Part shown: positions 15,653 through 23,395 of the stretch, in pieces
How positions within the stretch are numbered: position 1 is the first letter of the stretch
Layout: each line of letters opens with the position of its first letter
From: Christensenella sp. UBA1782
GTDB taxonomy: Bacteria > Bacillota > Clostridia > Christensenellales > DTU072
Assembly (NCBI GenBank): GCA_002315475.1
Contig: DCGI01000015.1
Coordinates: forward strand, 1-23,395
Length of the DNA: 23,395 nt
Direction of reading: 5' to 3'
The notes under the pieces: generated by a model
Databases searched by the model: none
The model's input: only the letters and a program-made list of their open reading frames with translations
Told to the model about the DNA's origin: nothing
Position numbers and translations under genes: made by a program

Positions 15653-18088
15653 TTATCTCCTTTTTTTGTTTTTTATACTTATTTCTATCAGTACGGCAAT
15701 GCCGAAAATGAAAATCGTGACGGCTTCCAATCCGAACAAGACGACCAGAAGGGATAGCGTCCCTTTGGGCAAAGTCAAAGAAAGAAGAGGAAGAAACGCA
15801 AAGGCACCCGACGGATTTTTGCGGTCTTTTCGGAGTTTGAAAAAGAACAGAATCAAAAAGACGGCAACGAACCCCATCACGATATCGGCTACCAAAAAGC
15901 CGGTATAATCAATGTCGCGATAGAGTAAAAACTTTGTGTAAGAATCTTCTATGCCGAGCGGAACGGTAACCGAAACGAGGTTACCTTCCTGCGTGCAGGA
16001 AAGCCAAACGAGTGCGCCGTTTTTATAGGTCGCCACACTGTAAAAAACGTTTTCGTCGTCCACGATAAAAGAGTAGGTGATGCGGTCGTCGTCCGCCCCT
16101 TCCGTCACGACGGAATATTCGGCACAAACCTCTTGCATATCCAAGATGCCGGCAAGGGTTTTGTAGAAGTCCACGTCATACTTGACGGAAGAAAAAATCT
16201 GCATGGTTACCGAAGAATATCCCCCTTCGAGAGAGGCGACGATACCGCTTTCTTCTACGGTTACGCTCGTCGACTTTACGGTGAACAAATGCTCGGTATT
16301 GAGGAAATAATAGTTTTGGTTAGCTAAGCTGATTTTTACCCGATAGGTTCCCTCTCGGTCGATTACGGTATCCCTTTCTTCGATAAGTCCGTTTATCGAA
16401 AGCCTGTCTATCGTGTAGTGCATGCCCACTTCGTCGTTCCCGAGCACCCCTTCCGGTTCGGGCAGAACGAGAGGATATTCTTCTCCCGTCTGCACGATAA
16501 CGTCGTCGCAAACGGAGAAGTCCACTTTGACGGGCAACGGTAAAACGTTATAGTATCCGTTCTTAAAAGTCACGTCGTAATTCGGATTATCGCATCGTCC
16601 CGATAAGGTGTATTCCCCCGCCGATTTCCCCTCTTCTTTCAGGATGACGATGTCAAGATCTTCTTTTTTTTCGGCGTAAGGAAGGTCGCTTTTTACCGAG
16701 TAAGTAAAGGTGCTGAAAGCCTTGCCGTAGAAGCTGTAGCCGTTGGCGATTTCGACGGTAATCGGGAGCGGTTTGACCGTCAGAGTTCCCGATAAAACGG
16801 TGACGGCGTAGTCCTTTGCGGAGGAGATCCCCGTAATCTTGTAAGTGCCGATATTCTTGACGGGGCGTTGCGGAAAAAGGTGCAGCGCTAAGTCCGCTAT
16901 GGTGTCGTCGTAGGGTAGATTGGCTTGGAGAGAAACCGAATACAGGGCGGAAACGTCGGTGCCGTAATATTCGGTGGCATCCTTGACGCGGACGGTAATC
17001 GGCATGGGCGACACCGTAAAAACAGCTTGTGTAAAAGTCAGTAAATAATTCTTATTGGTGTAAGAAGGAATGATGGTATAGGTGCCGTAATGTATGGTCG
17101 GTTTGGCGGAATTATCCAGTCGCAGAGAAATGCCGAGTTCCTCGTTATTGAGTCCCTTATCGGTGGGTACGGGTAGGTTGACGTCGTAGCCGTAAACGCC
17201 TTGAGCGTTTTGCAGGGTGATTTCTTTTTCATAAGGCAGAATGGTTAAATTCCCTTTTTCGACGGTAACCCGATAGTCCGCCGAAGAATAGTAGTAGCCG
17301 ATTTCGTAGGTTCCCACGTCGTCAAAACGATTGTAGGTGCAGGTCGGATAGCCGTCGAGAACGGCAATGGTTTCTCCTTCGGCAAGACCGGCGGCGGTAA
17401 CGGTAGGCAGATTGATGTTAAAAGCATTGCCGTAAGTCAACGTGGCGTTGCCGACGGTAACCGTGGCGGCTTTCTGTTCGATGACGTAGTAGAAAGTTTC
17501 TTGCGGTTTGGCAAGAACATAGTTGTCTTTTGCCGTTCCGCTCAATTCTCCTACGTAGGCAAAGTATTGTCCCGCATGGACTTTGGTATTGTTGGTCGCC
17601 GACACGAAAACGTTTCCTTTGTCCTGTTCGAGGACGCCGTCCAAGAAGGGATAAACTCCTTGCGTTTTGCCGTTATAAGTATAGCTTCCGACGGAACGAT
17701 ATAACGGATAGGAAGAAGAATTTTGGGTGTGCCACGTTACGCTTAGCGGTTTGGGCGAAACGGTTATCGTCTGTGCGTCCGAAGAGAAAACGTCGGTTCC
17801 TTTTTGCCATTGCACCGAATAACTTCCGCTTTGTGCGGGCGTCCGTACGGTGTAGCAAGAACCTTTCCCCACTTCGACGCCGTTTCGGTACCAAGTAAAA
17901 GTGCCGCCTTCCTGCGTAAAAGAGGCTTGCAGCAGAATCCCTTCTTCGTCGTATTCCTTTTGAGTGGCGGTTGCGCTAAACTCCGCTTTTTCTTTTTCGG
18001 CATAGGCAAAGTTCGGCTTTACCGAGAAAAAAGTTGCCGCAAAGAGTAAAACGATGCAAGAAAATAAGATTTTTTGAATTTTTGTCAT
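15653..18088 (-). CDS. Secreted, membrane-anchored MBG-repeat surface protein (811 aa)
   Basis: The protein starts with a classical signal peptide (MTKIQKILFSCIVLLFAATF, cleavage likely after AYA at residue 30). An Ig-like domain (GTFTWYRNGVEVGKGSCYTV) is followed by several MBG-type repeats of 70-80 residues, recognisable by phrases such as YTYNGKTQGVYPF, ATVTVGNATLTYGNAFNI, ITVRVKDATEYYGTD and ITVEIANGYSFYGKAF. At the C terminus, from about residue 732, there are at least two hydrophobic helices and a basic tail (KNKKRR), so it is anchored in the membrane; no LPXTG motif is seen. Start: AGGA lies eight bases before the ATG and a promoter lies just upstream. It is the first gene of an operon with the GH-D glycosidase, suggesting a surface role in glycan binding or presentation, which is an inference. 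It resembles the 2052-residue protein at the left end in repeat type and anchoring. Confidence 0.87.
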   Translation of the reverse strand: MTKIQKILFSCIVLLFAATFFSVKPNFAYAEKEKAEFSATATQKEYDEEGILLQASFTQEGGTFTWYRNGVEVGKGSCYTVRTPAQSGSYSVQWQKGTDVFSSDAQTITVSPKPLSVTWHTQNSSSYPLYRSVGSYTYNGKTQGVYPFLDGVLEQDKGNVFVSATNNTKVHAGQYFAYVGELSGTAKDNYVLAKPQETFYYVIEQKAATVTVGNATLTYGNAFNINLPTVTAAGLAEGETIAVLDGYPTCTYNRFDDVGTYEIGYYYSSADYRVTVEKGNLTILPYEKEITLQNAQGVYGYDVNLPVPTDKGLNNEELGISLRLDNSAKPTIHYGTYTIIPSYTNKNYLLTFTQAVFTVSPMPITVRVKDATEYYGTDVSALYSVSLQANLPYDDTIADLALHLFPQRPVKNIGTYKITGISSAKDYAVTVLSGTLTVKPLPITVEIANGYSFYGKAFSTFTYSVKSDLPYAEKKEDLDIVILKEEGKSAGEYTLSGRCDNPNYDVTFKNGYYNVLPLPVKVDFSVCDDVIVQTGEEYPLVLPEPEGVLGNDEVGMHYTIDRLSINGLIEERDTVIDREGTYRVKISLANQNYYFLNTEHLFTVKSTSVTVEESGIVASLEGGYSSVTMQIFSSVKYDVDFYKTLAGILDMQEVCAEYSVVTEGADDDRITYSFIVDDENVFYSVATYKNGALVWLSCTQEGNLVSVTVPLGIEDSYTKFLLYRDIDYTGFLVADIVMGFVAVFLILFFFKLRKDRKNPSGAFAFLPLLSLTLPKGTLSLLVVLFGLEAVTIFIFGIAVLIEISIKNKKRR

Positions 18089-18115
18089 ATATATCCTAAC
18101 TATAATAATGATTCT

Positions 18116-18143
18116 ATTATATATCCTTTCCTAAAAAAGTCAA
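18116..18143 (-). promoter_or_regulatory. Promoter of the MBG-glycosidase operon
   Basis: On the minus strand: TTGACT (18143-18138), a 16-base spacer, TATAAT (18121-18116), giving a leader of about 20 bases with the AGGA ribosome site before the ATG at 18088. Confidence 0.65.
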
Positions 18144-18241
18144 GTCGAAAAACCTCGTATTCGTTTTCGGGAAGGGCGGAAAGGTCATCGGGATTTTTTG
18201 CCGAAAGGCGGAATAAAGATAGACTGAAAATAAAATAATGT

Positions 18242-18270
18242 TTGCAAACTTCTTCGTAATATGCTATACT
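18242..18270 (+). promoter_or_regulatory. Promoter of the alcohol dehydrogenase gene
   Basis: TTGCAA (18242-18247), a 17-base spacer and TATACT (18265-18270). The leader of about 25 bases contains AAGGAG, about eight bases before the ATG at 18302. Confidence 0.65.
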
Positions 18271-18301
18271 GAAAAAAGATAGCAAATAAGGAGAATAAAA
18301 A

Positions 18302-19537
18302 ATGAATAGTAAAAAGAAAAATCAAGAAAACGTTTTTTTTAGATTTTATTGCCGCGCCTATCAGGCGGCTATGCGTGTCGGTATGAAATTTTTGAATTTC
18401 AGAGAGCCGATTATTTTGAACAGTCTTTCTGCTCTTGCCGAAAAAGTGAAGCAAGAAGGTATTTCTTCCTTGTTAATCGTAACCGATGATATTTTACACA
18501 ACAAGTTGCAAATGATTGACGGGTTGAAAGCGGATTTGACGGAGAAAGGGATTCGATTCGTTGTTTACGATAAAGTCGTAGCCAATCCCACCACCGATAA
18601 CGTTGCCGCAGGGTATCAACTGTATACCGATAACCAATGTCAAGCGATTATTGCCGTAGGCGGAGGCTCGCCGATGGATTGCGCCAAGGGAATAGGTTGC
18701 CAAGTGGCTCGCCCGAATAAGACGATTCAACAACTGCAGGGGTATTTGAAAGTCGGGAAGAAGCTTCCTCCCCTCTTTGCCGTACCGACGACCGCCGGAA
18801 CGGGTAGCGAAACGACGGTTGCCGCCGTTATTTCCGATCCCGTTACCCACAACAAATGTGCCATCAACGATCCCAAACTGATTCCTATGTACGCCGTACT
18901 GGATCCGTCCCTGACGGTAAAACTTCCGCAAAAGATTACTTCTACGACCGGTATGGATGCCTTGACGCATGCGGTAGAAGCCTATATCGGACAGAGCAAT
19001 ACCGATAATACGCGTGATAAAGCGGTAAAGTGTACCAAATTGGTTTTCGAAAACCTGCAAAAAGCCTACGAGAACGGGGAAGATTTGAAGGCTCGTAAGA
19101 ATATGCAATACGCCGCTTATTTCGGTGGAATCGCCTTTACGCGGGCATACGTCGGAAACGTTCACGCCCTCGCACACAAGCTCGGCGGTTTGTATAATAC
19201 CCCGCATGGTCTTGCCAATGCCGTTATTTTGCCCTATGTTTTGGAATACTACGGTTCTTCCGCGTATGAACCTTTGTCCGAACTTGCCAATGCCGTAGGT
19301 ATCAAAGGTGCTTCGCAAGAAGCCAAAGCCAGACTGTTCATCGCCGCCGTACGGGAGATGAATAAGCGTATGGCTATTCCCGAAACGCTCGACTGCATCA
19401 AAGAAGAGGATTTGGATTTCTTGGTCGGCGAAGCTTATGCCGAAGCCAACCCCGCTTATCCCGTACCGAAGATTATGAGCAAAGAGGATATGAAAGAGCT
19501 GTACCGTAAAATCGGCGGTTTGAAAAAGCCCGAATAA
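18302..19537 (+). CDS. Iron-containing (group III) alcohol dehydrogenase
   Basis: A 411-residue cytoplasmic NAD(P)-dependent alcohol/aldehyde oxidoreductase of the Fe-ADH family. Visible motifs are the nucleotide-binding GGGSPMDCAKG (about 119-129), PTTAGTGSETT, and the four metal ligands by alignment with lactaldehyde reductase: Asp219 and His223 in GMDALTHAVEAY, His288 in NVHALAHKLGG and His302 in NTPHGLANAV. All four are intact, so it should be active; fermentative reduction of an aldehyde to an alcohol is the likely role, with substrate unknown. The N terminus carries about 30 extra residues before the Rossmann part, seen in other clostridial members. It has its own promoter and a strong terminator, so it is monocistronic. 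Confidence 0.93.
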   Translation: MNSKKKNQENVFFRFYCRAYQAAMRVGMKFLNFREPIILNSLSALAEKVKQEGISSLLIVTDDILHNKLQMIDGLKADLTEKGIRFVVYDKVVANPTTDNVAAGYQLYTDNQCQAIIAVGGGSPMDCAKGIGCQVARPNKTIQQLQGYLKVGKKLPPLFAVPTTAGTGSETTVAAVISDPVTHNKCAINDPKLIPMYAVLDPSLTVKLPQKITSTTGMDALTHAVEAYIGQSNTDNTRDKAVKCTKLVFENLQKAYENGEDLKARKNMQYAAYFGGIAFTRAYVGNVHALAHKLGGLYNTPHGLANAVILPYVLEYYGSSAYEPLSELANAVGIKGASQEAKARLFIAAVREMNKRMAIPETLDCIKEEDLDFLVGEAYAEANPAYPVPKIMSKEDMKELYRKIGGLKKPE

Positions 19538-19560
19538 TCCTAAAGAAAAAAGATAAGGGG

Positions 19561-19597
19561 CGGGGGCGTGCAAAGGGACTTTGCACGCCCCCGTTTT
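19561..19597 (+). terminator. Strong terminator after the alcohol dehydrogenase
   Basis: A 15-bp GC-rich perfect stem (19561-19575 with 19579-19593) with a three-base loop GGA and a following TTTT. It lies 24 bases after the stop codon. Confidence 0.88.
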
Positions 19598-19608
19598 ATA
19601 AGGATAAC

Positions 19609-19643
19609 AAAAATGCCATCGGATGATTCCGATGGCATTTTTT
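19609..19643 (-). terminator. Bidirectional terminator, chiefly for the SbcC-like gene
   Basis: A 15-bp perfect stem (19609-19623 with 19628-19642, core TGCCATCGGA) with a four-base loop and T runs on both strands. It sits 16 bases past the stop of the minus-strand SbcC-like gene and back-to-back with the alcohol dehydrogenase terminator. Confidence 0.85.
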
Positions 19644-19658
19644 GAAAGCGTATCGTTT

Positions 19659-22600
19659 TTATTTGTGGAACATTAAAATCAAGCCGTTCCGCAAAGCAAA
19701 GGTAAGTAATTTTTCTTTAATCTTAACGGGGAACTCCGTACCTTTCTCGTTGACGTGTACGATACGGATAGGTGCCGAAATATGCATCGAGATACCGACG
19801 ATTTCTCGTACGGAATTGATGAGGCATATCGTCAAAATCGTATAGACGGAATCTTCCAGCTTTTCCATATTGCCCTGACCGGTCTTCAAGCCGGTAAATT
19901 TCAACGTACCCTTTTCGTAGGACAGACCGTATCTCGGTAAGAAAGACTTAATGGCGTCATTGGCGGTCTTGACGAAGAGGAGGGTGTTATTCTTGAGCAA
20001 GGAGAGAGCGTTGTCACGAGCGGACTCGGTCGCAATGATTTCCTTTTGAATACCTTCGACTTGCGCCTTAATGGCTTGCGTGTACAAATACTGTGCGGTA
20101 ACTTCGGTCAAAGCCTTTTCTTTTGCGGCTAAACGCGTACGAAGGGTACCTAAAGCGTTTTTGTTCTTCCACAATTCTTCCAATTCCACTTGGTTGGCTT
20201 CAATGATGTACAGAAGAGCGTTCTTCTTGGCGGCGAGGTCGGCGGTTTGTTTTTCAAAATCCGCCAGCTTGGCTTTCAGTTCTACGTATTGTTCTTCGGA
20301 AAGAATGGTCTTTTCCAACGTTTGAATGTCGTATTTATCCAATAACTTGGTATCGTATTCTTCGTCGGCACGAACGATATCCAAAAATTCCGAATTGACG
20401 TTGAACCGGTCGAGTAATTTATCGATAGAGGTTTCTTCTTCCAATACGGCTTTTTCCTTGTCGTCCAAAACCTTTTTCAAAGCGACGATTTCGTCTTGGA
20501 GATTTTGTTTGGTCTGTTCTTGCAGACGGATTTCGCCGATAACGGAGGTGTATTGCAAACCGGCGAAGTATACGCACAGTTGTCCGTAAGAATAATCTTT
20601 ACCGTCCCTTTGTACGGTGATATAACGGCTTTCCAACTGCCGCATTTCTTCGCGAACCTTCGTCAAAGCGTCGTATACCGTTTCTTTGCCGCGGGCGATT
20701 TCGCCGAGCTTCTTTAAGCAGGCGTCTTCTTTGGCTTCGTTTTCCAACAAACCGGAAAGTAAGTCGATGGCTCTTTCTCCGTTTAATTCCTCTTTGAAAA
20801 CGGCATATCCTTCGGTAAAGTCGGCTAAGCGAGCGGTATTTTGTTCGATAAAGTGGGTTTCGTTGCTTTGGAAGTTACCCATGTTGGCATCGTACATGGC
20901 GGCGAGAGCTTTTTGGTTTTCGCGAGCGATGATTTCGGTCGCGGCGAGTTCTCTCGCTTCCTGTAAGATTTCCGTCAAACGATTGACTTCGTGGATGGTG
21001 TCTTCCATTTTGACGGTAAGTCCGTCTAAGGTAAGCACTTCTTCTTCCTTAAAGATACGGGCGAGGGCCGCCGCTTTCACCGCTTTTGTGGATTCCAAAC
21101 TGGATACGTATTTTTCACCCGCCGTAATGGTCGCCATAAAGGCGTCGATTTTGGCGGTCAAGTCTTTCATCTTGGCTTTGTAATCGTCTAAAGTGGTACG
21201 AATGGCGGTTGCTTTTGCCTCTTGTTCTTTGATTTCGGCGGAAATGTCGGCTTTCTCGCTTTCGGTATCGTGCTTGTCGGTAACGGAAGAACCGCACAAA
21301 GGACAGATGCTGCCGTATTCGATGTTATCCGATTCTAAGAAGAAGCGTAAATCCGTCTTGAGTCTTTCGACGTACTTTTCGATTTCGTCCAAAGCCCCTT
21401 GATTCTTTTCGACGTATTGCGAAATGGTTTCTTTGGTGGCAGCCAAAGCGGAAACGGTATCCCGTCTGTCCCGATTGGCTTCGAGGTTTTCGTCGATTTT
21501 TTTGTCGATGGCTTCGATATCTTTAATAAGTCCCGCACAAATGATTTGATTGCGGTATACCGAAAGTTTCCGCTCCTCGGCAAGGTTACATTCGTTCATG
21601 ATGTCGCTGATGGAACCCGTCGGAATCAAGGCACGGATACGGTCTACGCTCTTTTGCAAAAGCAAATTGTTGTATTCGATGTTCTTTTTCAGCTCGGTCA
21701 AGTCGGAACTGTTGGCGGCGGAAACGATCCTCATGTCTTGGAGATAACGATTCTTTTCGTCCAACATGGTTTCAAAACAAGCACCCTCCCGAATGGTCTT
21801 TTTACGGGTGCTTGCGATATGGGTTTCTTCTAAGCTTATCAAAGCGGCGTTAAAGCTCTCGATGGCGACGTCCATACGGGAAGCAAGGTCTTGTTCGACG
21901 CTGCGAAGTTCGGCAAGACGTGCGGTGACGTTGGCAAAAGTCTTTTCGGCTTCTCCCAAAATGACGCTGTCCGATTTGCCGTTTAAGGTGTTTTCCAAAA
22001 TCAATTCGTCCAAAGCGGTGTTCAAAGCCTTGACTTGGTCGGATACGTACGAGAAGGCGCTTTCTTTGGTGTCCAAAGCTTTTTTACCGTTTTCGATTTC
22101 GGTACGTTTGACGGCGAGTCCGTCGTTTCCGGTGTCGATTTGGTCGCGAAGTTCTAAGTTTTCTTTAATGACGTCCGCCACACGATGCAACATACCGAGC
22201 TGGGAGGTGATATGGTCGCTGTCTTCCAATAATTTTCTGGTGTAAGCGGCGGAACCCGTCTTGGTTTCCAAAAATCCGATTTCGGCTTCCACTTCGGAAA
22301 GCTTTTCTTGGCAGCTTTTGGTGTATTCTCCGGTATTGATACGGGCAATGATGGCGTTAATCTCGTCTTTGACTTCGGCGACTTCCCGTTCGGCGGCTTC
22401 CACTTCCTGTTGCAGGGTTTCCAAATCCTTTTCGGGGATGCTCTTCAAATATTTAATGTTACCGCGAAGTGCTTGCAATTCGGTGCCGTAGTTTTCGGCG
22501 GCGGTGTTAATGGTTCTGTTGTTCAAAGACAGCGATTGTAAAATATTCGGGATGAAGCTTTCCGGATCGCCAAACAGAGCGTTAAAGGTTTCGTGCTTGG

Positions 22601-22934
22601 AAGCAACGGCAAACGTGTTCCAACGCGACTCGTCCAAACCGACGATATCCGCCAGTTTCTTGTCGCCCGCTTCTTCGGGATAAATTCTTCCGTCTTCCGT
22701 AACGGTGGAAGACTTTTCAAAGAAATCCCGACAAACGACGTAGGTATGGTCGTTTGCTTCAAACTCGAATTCCACACGCCCCTGCACACGAGTTTTGTCG
22801 CCGAAAAGAGCGTAGGAAATTCCTTGACGAACGATGGTTTCGTCTTTTACGCGATAGACCGTTTTCGGTTTTGTAAAATCGTATTCGGTGAGTTCATCGA
22901 AGATTTCGGTCAAAATCAGTTTTTTAGGTATCAT
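19659..22934 (-). CDS. SbcC/Rad50-like coiled-coil protein with zinc hook but degenerate ATPase motifs
   Basis: This 1091-residue protein has the layout of SbcC/Rad50: an N-terminal half-head (residues 1-140, with ISYALFGD at 39-46 and RVEFEFEANDHTYVVCRDFF as in SbcC), two very long coiled coils, a central zinc hook CPLC at 544-547 (exactly mid-protein), and a C-terminal half-head. The Walker A loop expected before ISYALFG is absent: the segment reads YRVKDETIVRQG (27-38), with no GxxGxGKT/S. At the C terminus the LSGGQ-type signature is replaced by MEKLEDS and the Walker B aspartate by Asn (IVHVNEK, Asn1062). It is therefore probably a non-hydrolysing structural or DNA-tethering relative. 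The start at 22934 is set by GGGGGAGG nine bases upstream; the longer open frame to 23270 only overlaps the divergent DnaD-like gene. No SbcD partner is nearby. Fold class is firm, role unknown. Confidence 0.82.
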   Translation of the reverse strand: MIPKKLILTEIFDELTEYDFTKPKTVYRVKDETIVRQGISYALFGDKTRVQGRVEFEFEANDHTYVVCRDFFEKSSTVTEDGRIYPEEAGDKKLADIVGLDESRWNTFAVASKHETFNALFGDPESFIPNILQSLSLNNRTINTAAENYGTELQALRGNIKYLKSIPEKDLETLQQEVEAAEREVAEVKDEINAIIARINTGEYTKSCQEKLSEVEAEIGFLETKTGSAAYTRKLLEDSDHITSQLGMLHRVADVIKENLELRDQIDTGNDGLAVKRTEIENGKKALDTKESAFSYVSDQVKALNTALDELILENTLNGKSDSVILGEAEKTFANVTARLAELRSVEQDLASRMDVAIESFNAALISLEETHIASTRKKTIREGACFETMLDEKNRYLQDMRIVSAANSSDLTELKKNIEYNNLLLQKSVDRIRALIPTGSISDIMNECNLAEERKLSVYRNQIICAGLIKDIEAIDKKIDENLEANRDRRDTVSALAATKETISQYVEKNQGALDEIEKYVERLKTDLRFFLESDNIEYGSICPLCGSSVTDKHDTESEKADISAEIKEQEAKATAIRTTLDDYKAKMKDLTAKIDAFMATITAGEKYVSSLESTKAVKAAALARIFKEEEVLTLDGLTVKMEDTIHEVNRLTEILQEARELAATEIIARENQKALAAMYDANMGNFQSNETHFIEQNTARLADFTEGYAVFKEELNGERAIDLLSGLLENEAKEDACLKKLGEIARGKETVYDALTKVREEMRQLESRYITVQRDGKDYSYGQLCVYFAGLQYTSVIGEIRLQEQTKQNLQDEIVALKKVLDDKEKAVLEEETSIDKLLDRFNVNSEFLDIVRADEEYDTKLLDKYDIQTLEKTILSEEQYVELKAKLADFEKQTADLAAKKNALLYIIEANQVELEELWKNKNALGTLRTRLAAKEKALTEVTAQYLYTQAIKAQVEGIQKEIIATESARDNALSLLKNNTLLFVKTANDAIKSFLPRYGLSYEKGTLKFTGLKTGQGNMEKLEDSVYTILTICLINSVREIVGISMHISAPIRIVHVNEKGTEFPVKIKEKLLTFALRNGLILMFHK

Positions 22935-23132
22935 AACGAAAGGCCTCCCCCAGTCAAATGTGCCTAATGAATTTTTCGAAAAATAGTGGCACAAAGACAA
23001 ATATTGTGTTATACTTGAACTATCGCGGGGCGTTTCTTGCTCAGACTTCGCCCAAAACGACAATTTTATTATATTATACACTATAAAAAAACTATTTGCA
23101 ATACAAAAAAGGGAGTTTTTTATAAAGAAATT

Positions 23133-23395
23133 ATGGGATTTATCAAATTGGGCGGTGAATATCTGAAACAAGGCTTTACGACGGTGGATACGGTCTTCCT
23201 GACCGACTACCTTCCCGATGCGGATGCGGAGGACGTAAGAATCTATTTGTACGGGTTGGTTGCCACCCAAAACGAGGAAAGTTCTTTGCGGACGATTGCC
23301 GAAAAATTACACCTGACCGAAAAAAGGGTGTATGAAGGGTTTACCTTTTGGGAGGAAAGGGGCTTGGTTTCTCTGTCTCCCGCCGAGCCGTATAC
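23133..23395 (+). CDS. DnaD-like primosome protein, N-terminal part (cut by window edge)
   Basis: The first 87 codons are visible; the gene continues beyond the window. The sequence MGFIKLGGEYLKQGFTTVDT followed by FLTDYLPDADAEDVRIYLYG and a winged-helix part (IAEKLHLTEKRVYEGFTFWE, ERGLVSLSP) matches the N-terminal winged-helix domain of DnaD-type replication initiation proteins, which help load the replicative helicase in Firmicutes and also occur in their phages. The C-terminal DnaD_2 domain cannot be checked. A GGGAG lies 17 bases upstream, too far for an ideal ribosome site, so the start is slightly uncertain. A DnaC-type helicase loader gene often follows in this lineage, which is a guess about what lies outside. 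Confidence 0.82.
   Translation, partial: MGFIKLGGEYLKQGFTTVDTVFLTDYLPDADAEDVRIYLYGLVATQNEESSLRTIAEKLHLTEKRVYEGFTFWEERGLVSLSPAEPY

Noticed and set aside
22935..23270. Upstream in-frame extension of the SbcC-like gene by about 112 codons
   Set aside because: The extra codons are the antisense of the DnaD-like gene and the intergenic region, are not family-like, and a good ribosome site precedes the internal ATG at 22934.

Overview
The window looks like a chromosomal segment from an anaerobic Firmicute, probably a gut-type member of the class Clostridia. This is inferred from gene content: a DnaD-type replication protein, a lysine riboswitch ahead of an NhaC-superfamily transporter, a clostridial-type iron alcohol dehydrogenase, MBG-repeat surface proteins, remnants of a BspA-like leucine-rich-repeat protein, strong AGGAGG ribosome sites and Gram-positive style promoters and terminators. 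No rRNA, tRNA, CRISPR array, insertion sequence or clear prophage is visible.

Layout. Positions 1-8620 hold a plus-strand block: a 2052-residue membrane-anchored surface protein (93-6251) made of MBG/Ig-like repeats interrupted by a tyrosine-rich block with a period near 43 residues, then a GPH-family sugar:cation symporter (6319-8076) and an unrecognised 153-residue protein (8087-8548), closed by a hairpin terminator. Positions 8621-9560 are an AT-rich, decayed stretch with remains of a BspA-like gene on the minus strand and a tiny minus-strand transcription unit with its own promoter, ribosome site, 12-codon frame and terminator. A 67-residue XRE regulator (9570-9773) is divergent from that unit, and a palindromic operator lies inside the shared promoter region.

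Positions 9785-11916 hold a minus-strand operon: a YfcE-type phosphodiesterase with an apparently leaderless start, a Dabb-family protein and a membrane-anchored metallophosphoesterase. Divergent from it, a consensus promoter starts a lysine riboswitch (about 12091-12258) whose expression platform is an intrinsic terminator upstream of an NhaC-superfamily transporter (12347-13990), which is therefore a probable lysine transporter. A bidirectional terminator separates it from a minus-strand pair, an 811-residue secreted MBG surface protein (15653-18088) translationally close to a clan GH-D alpha-galactosidase-like glycosidase (14072-15646).

Positions 18242-19597 carry an iron-containing alcohol dehydrogenase with its own promoter and terminator. 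Positions 19659-22934 (minus) encode a 1091-residue SbcC/Rad50-like protein that keeps the long coiled coil and central CPLC zinc hook but appears to have lost the Walker A, signature and Walker B motifs. This is the most unusual gene here. It is divergent from the start of a DnaD-like gene that runs off the right edge.

Common themes are carbohydrate use and surface display (two MBG proteins, a glycosidase, a sugar symporter), regulated amino acid import, and DNA maintenance at the right end. Links between these blocks are inference from proximity only.
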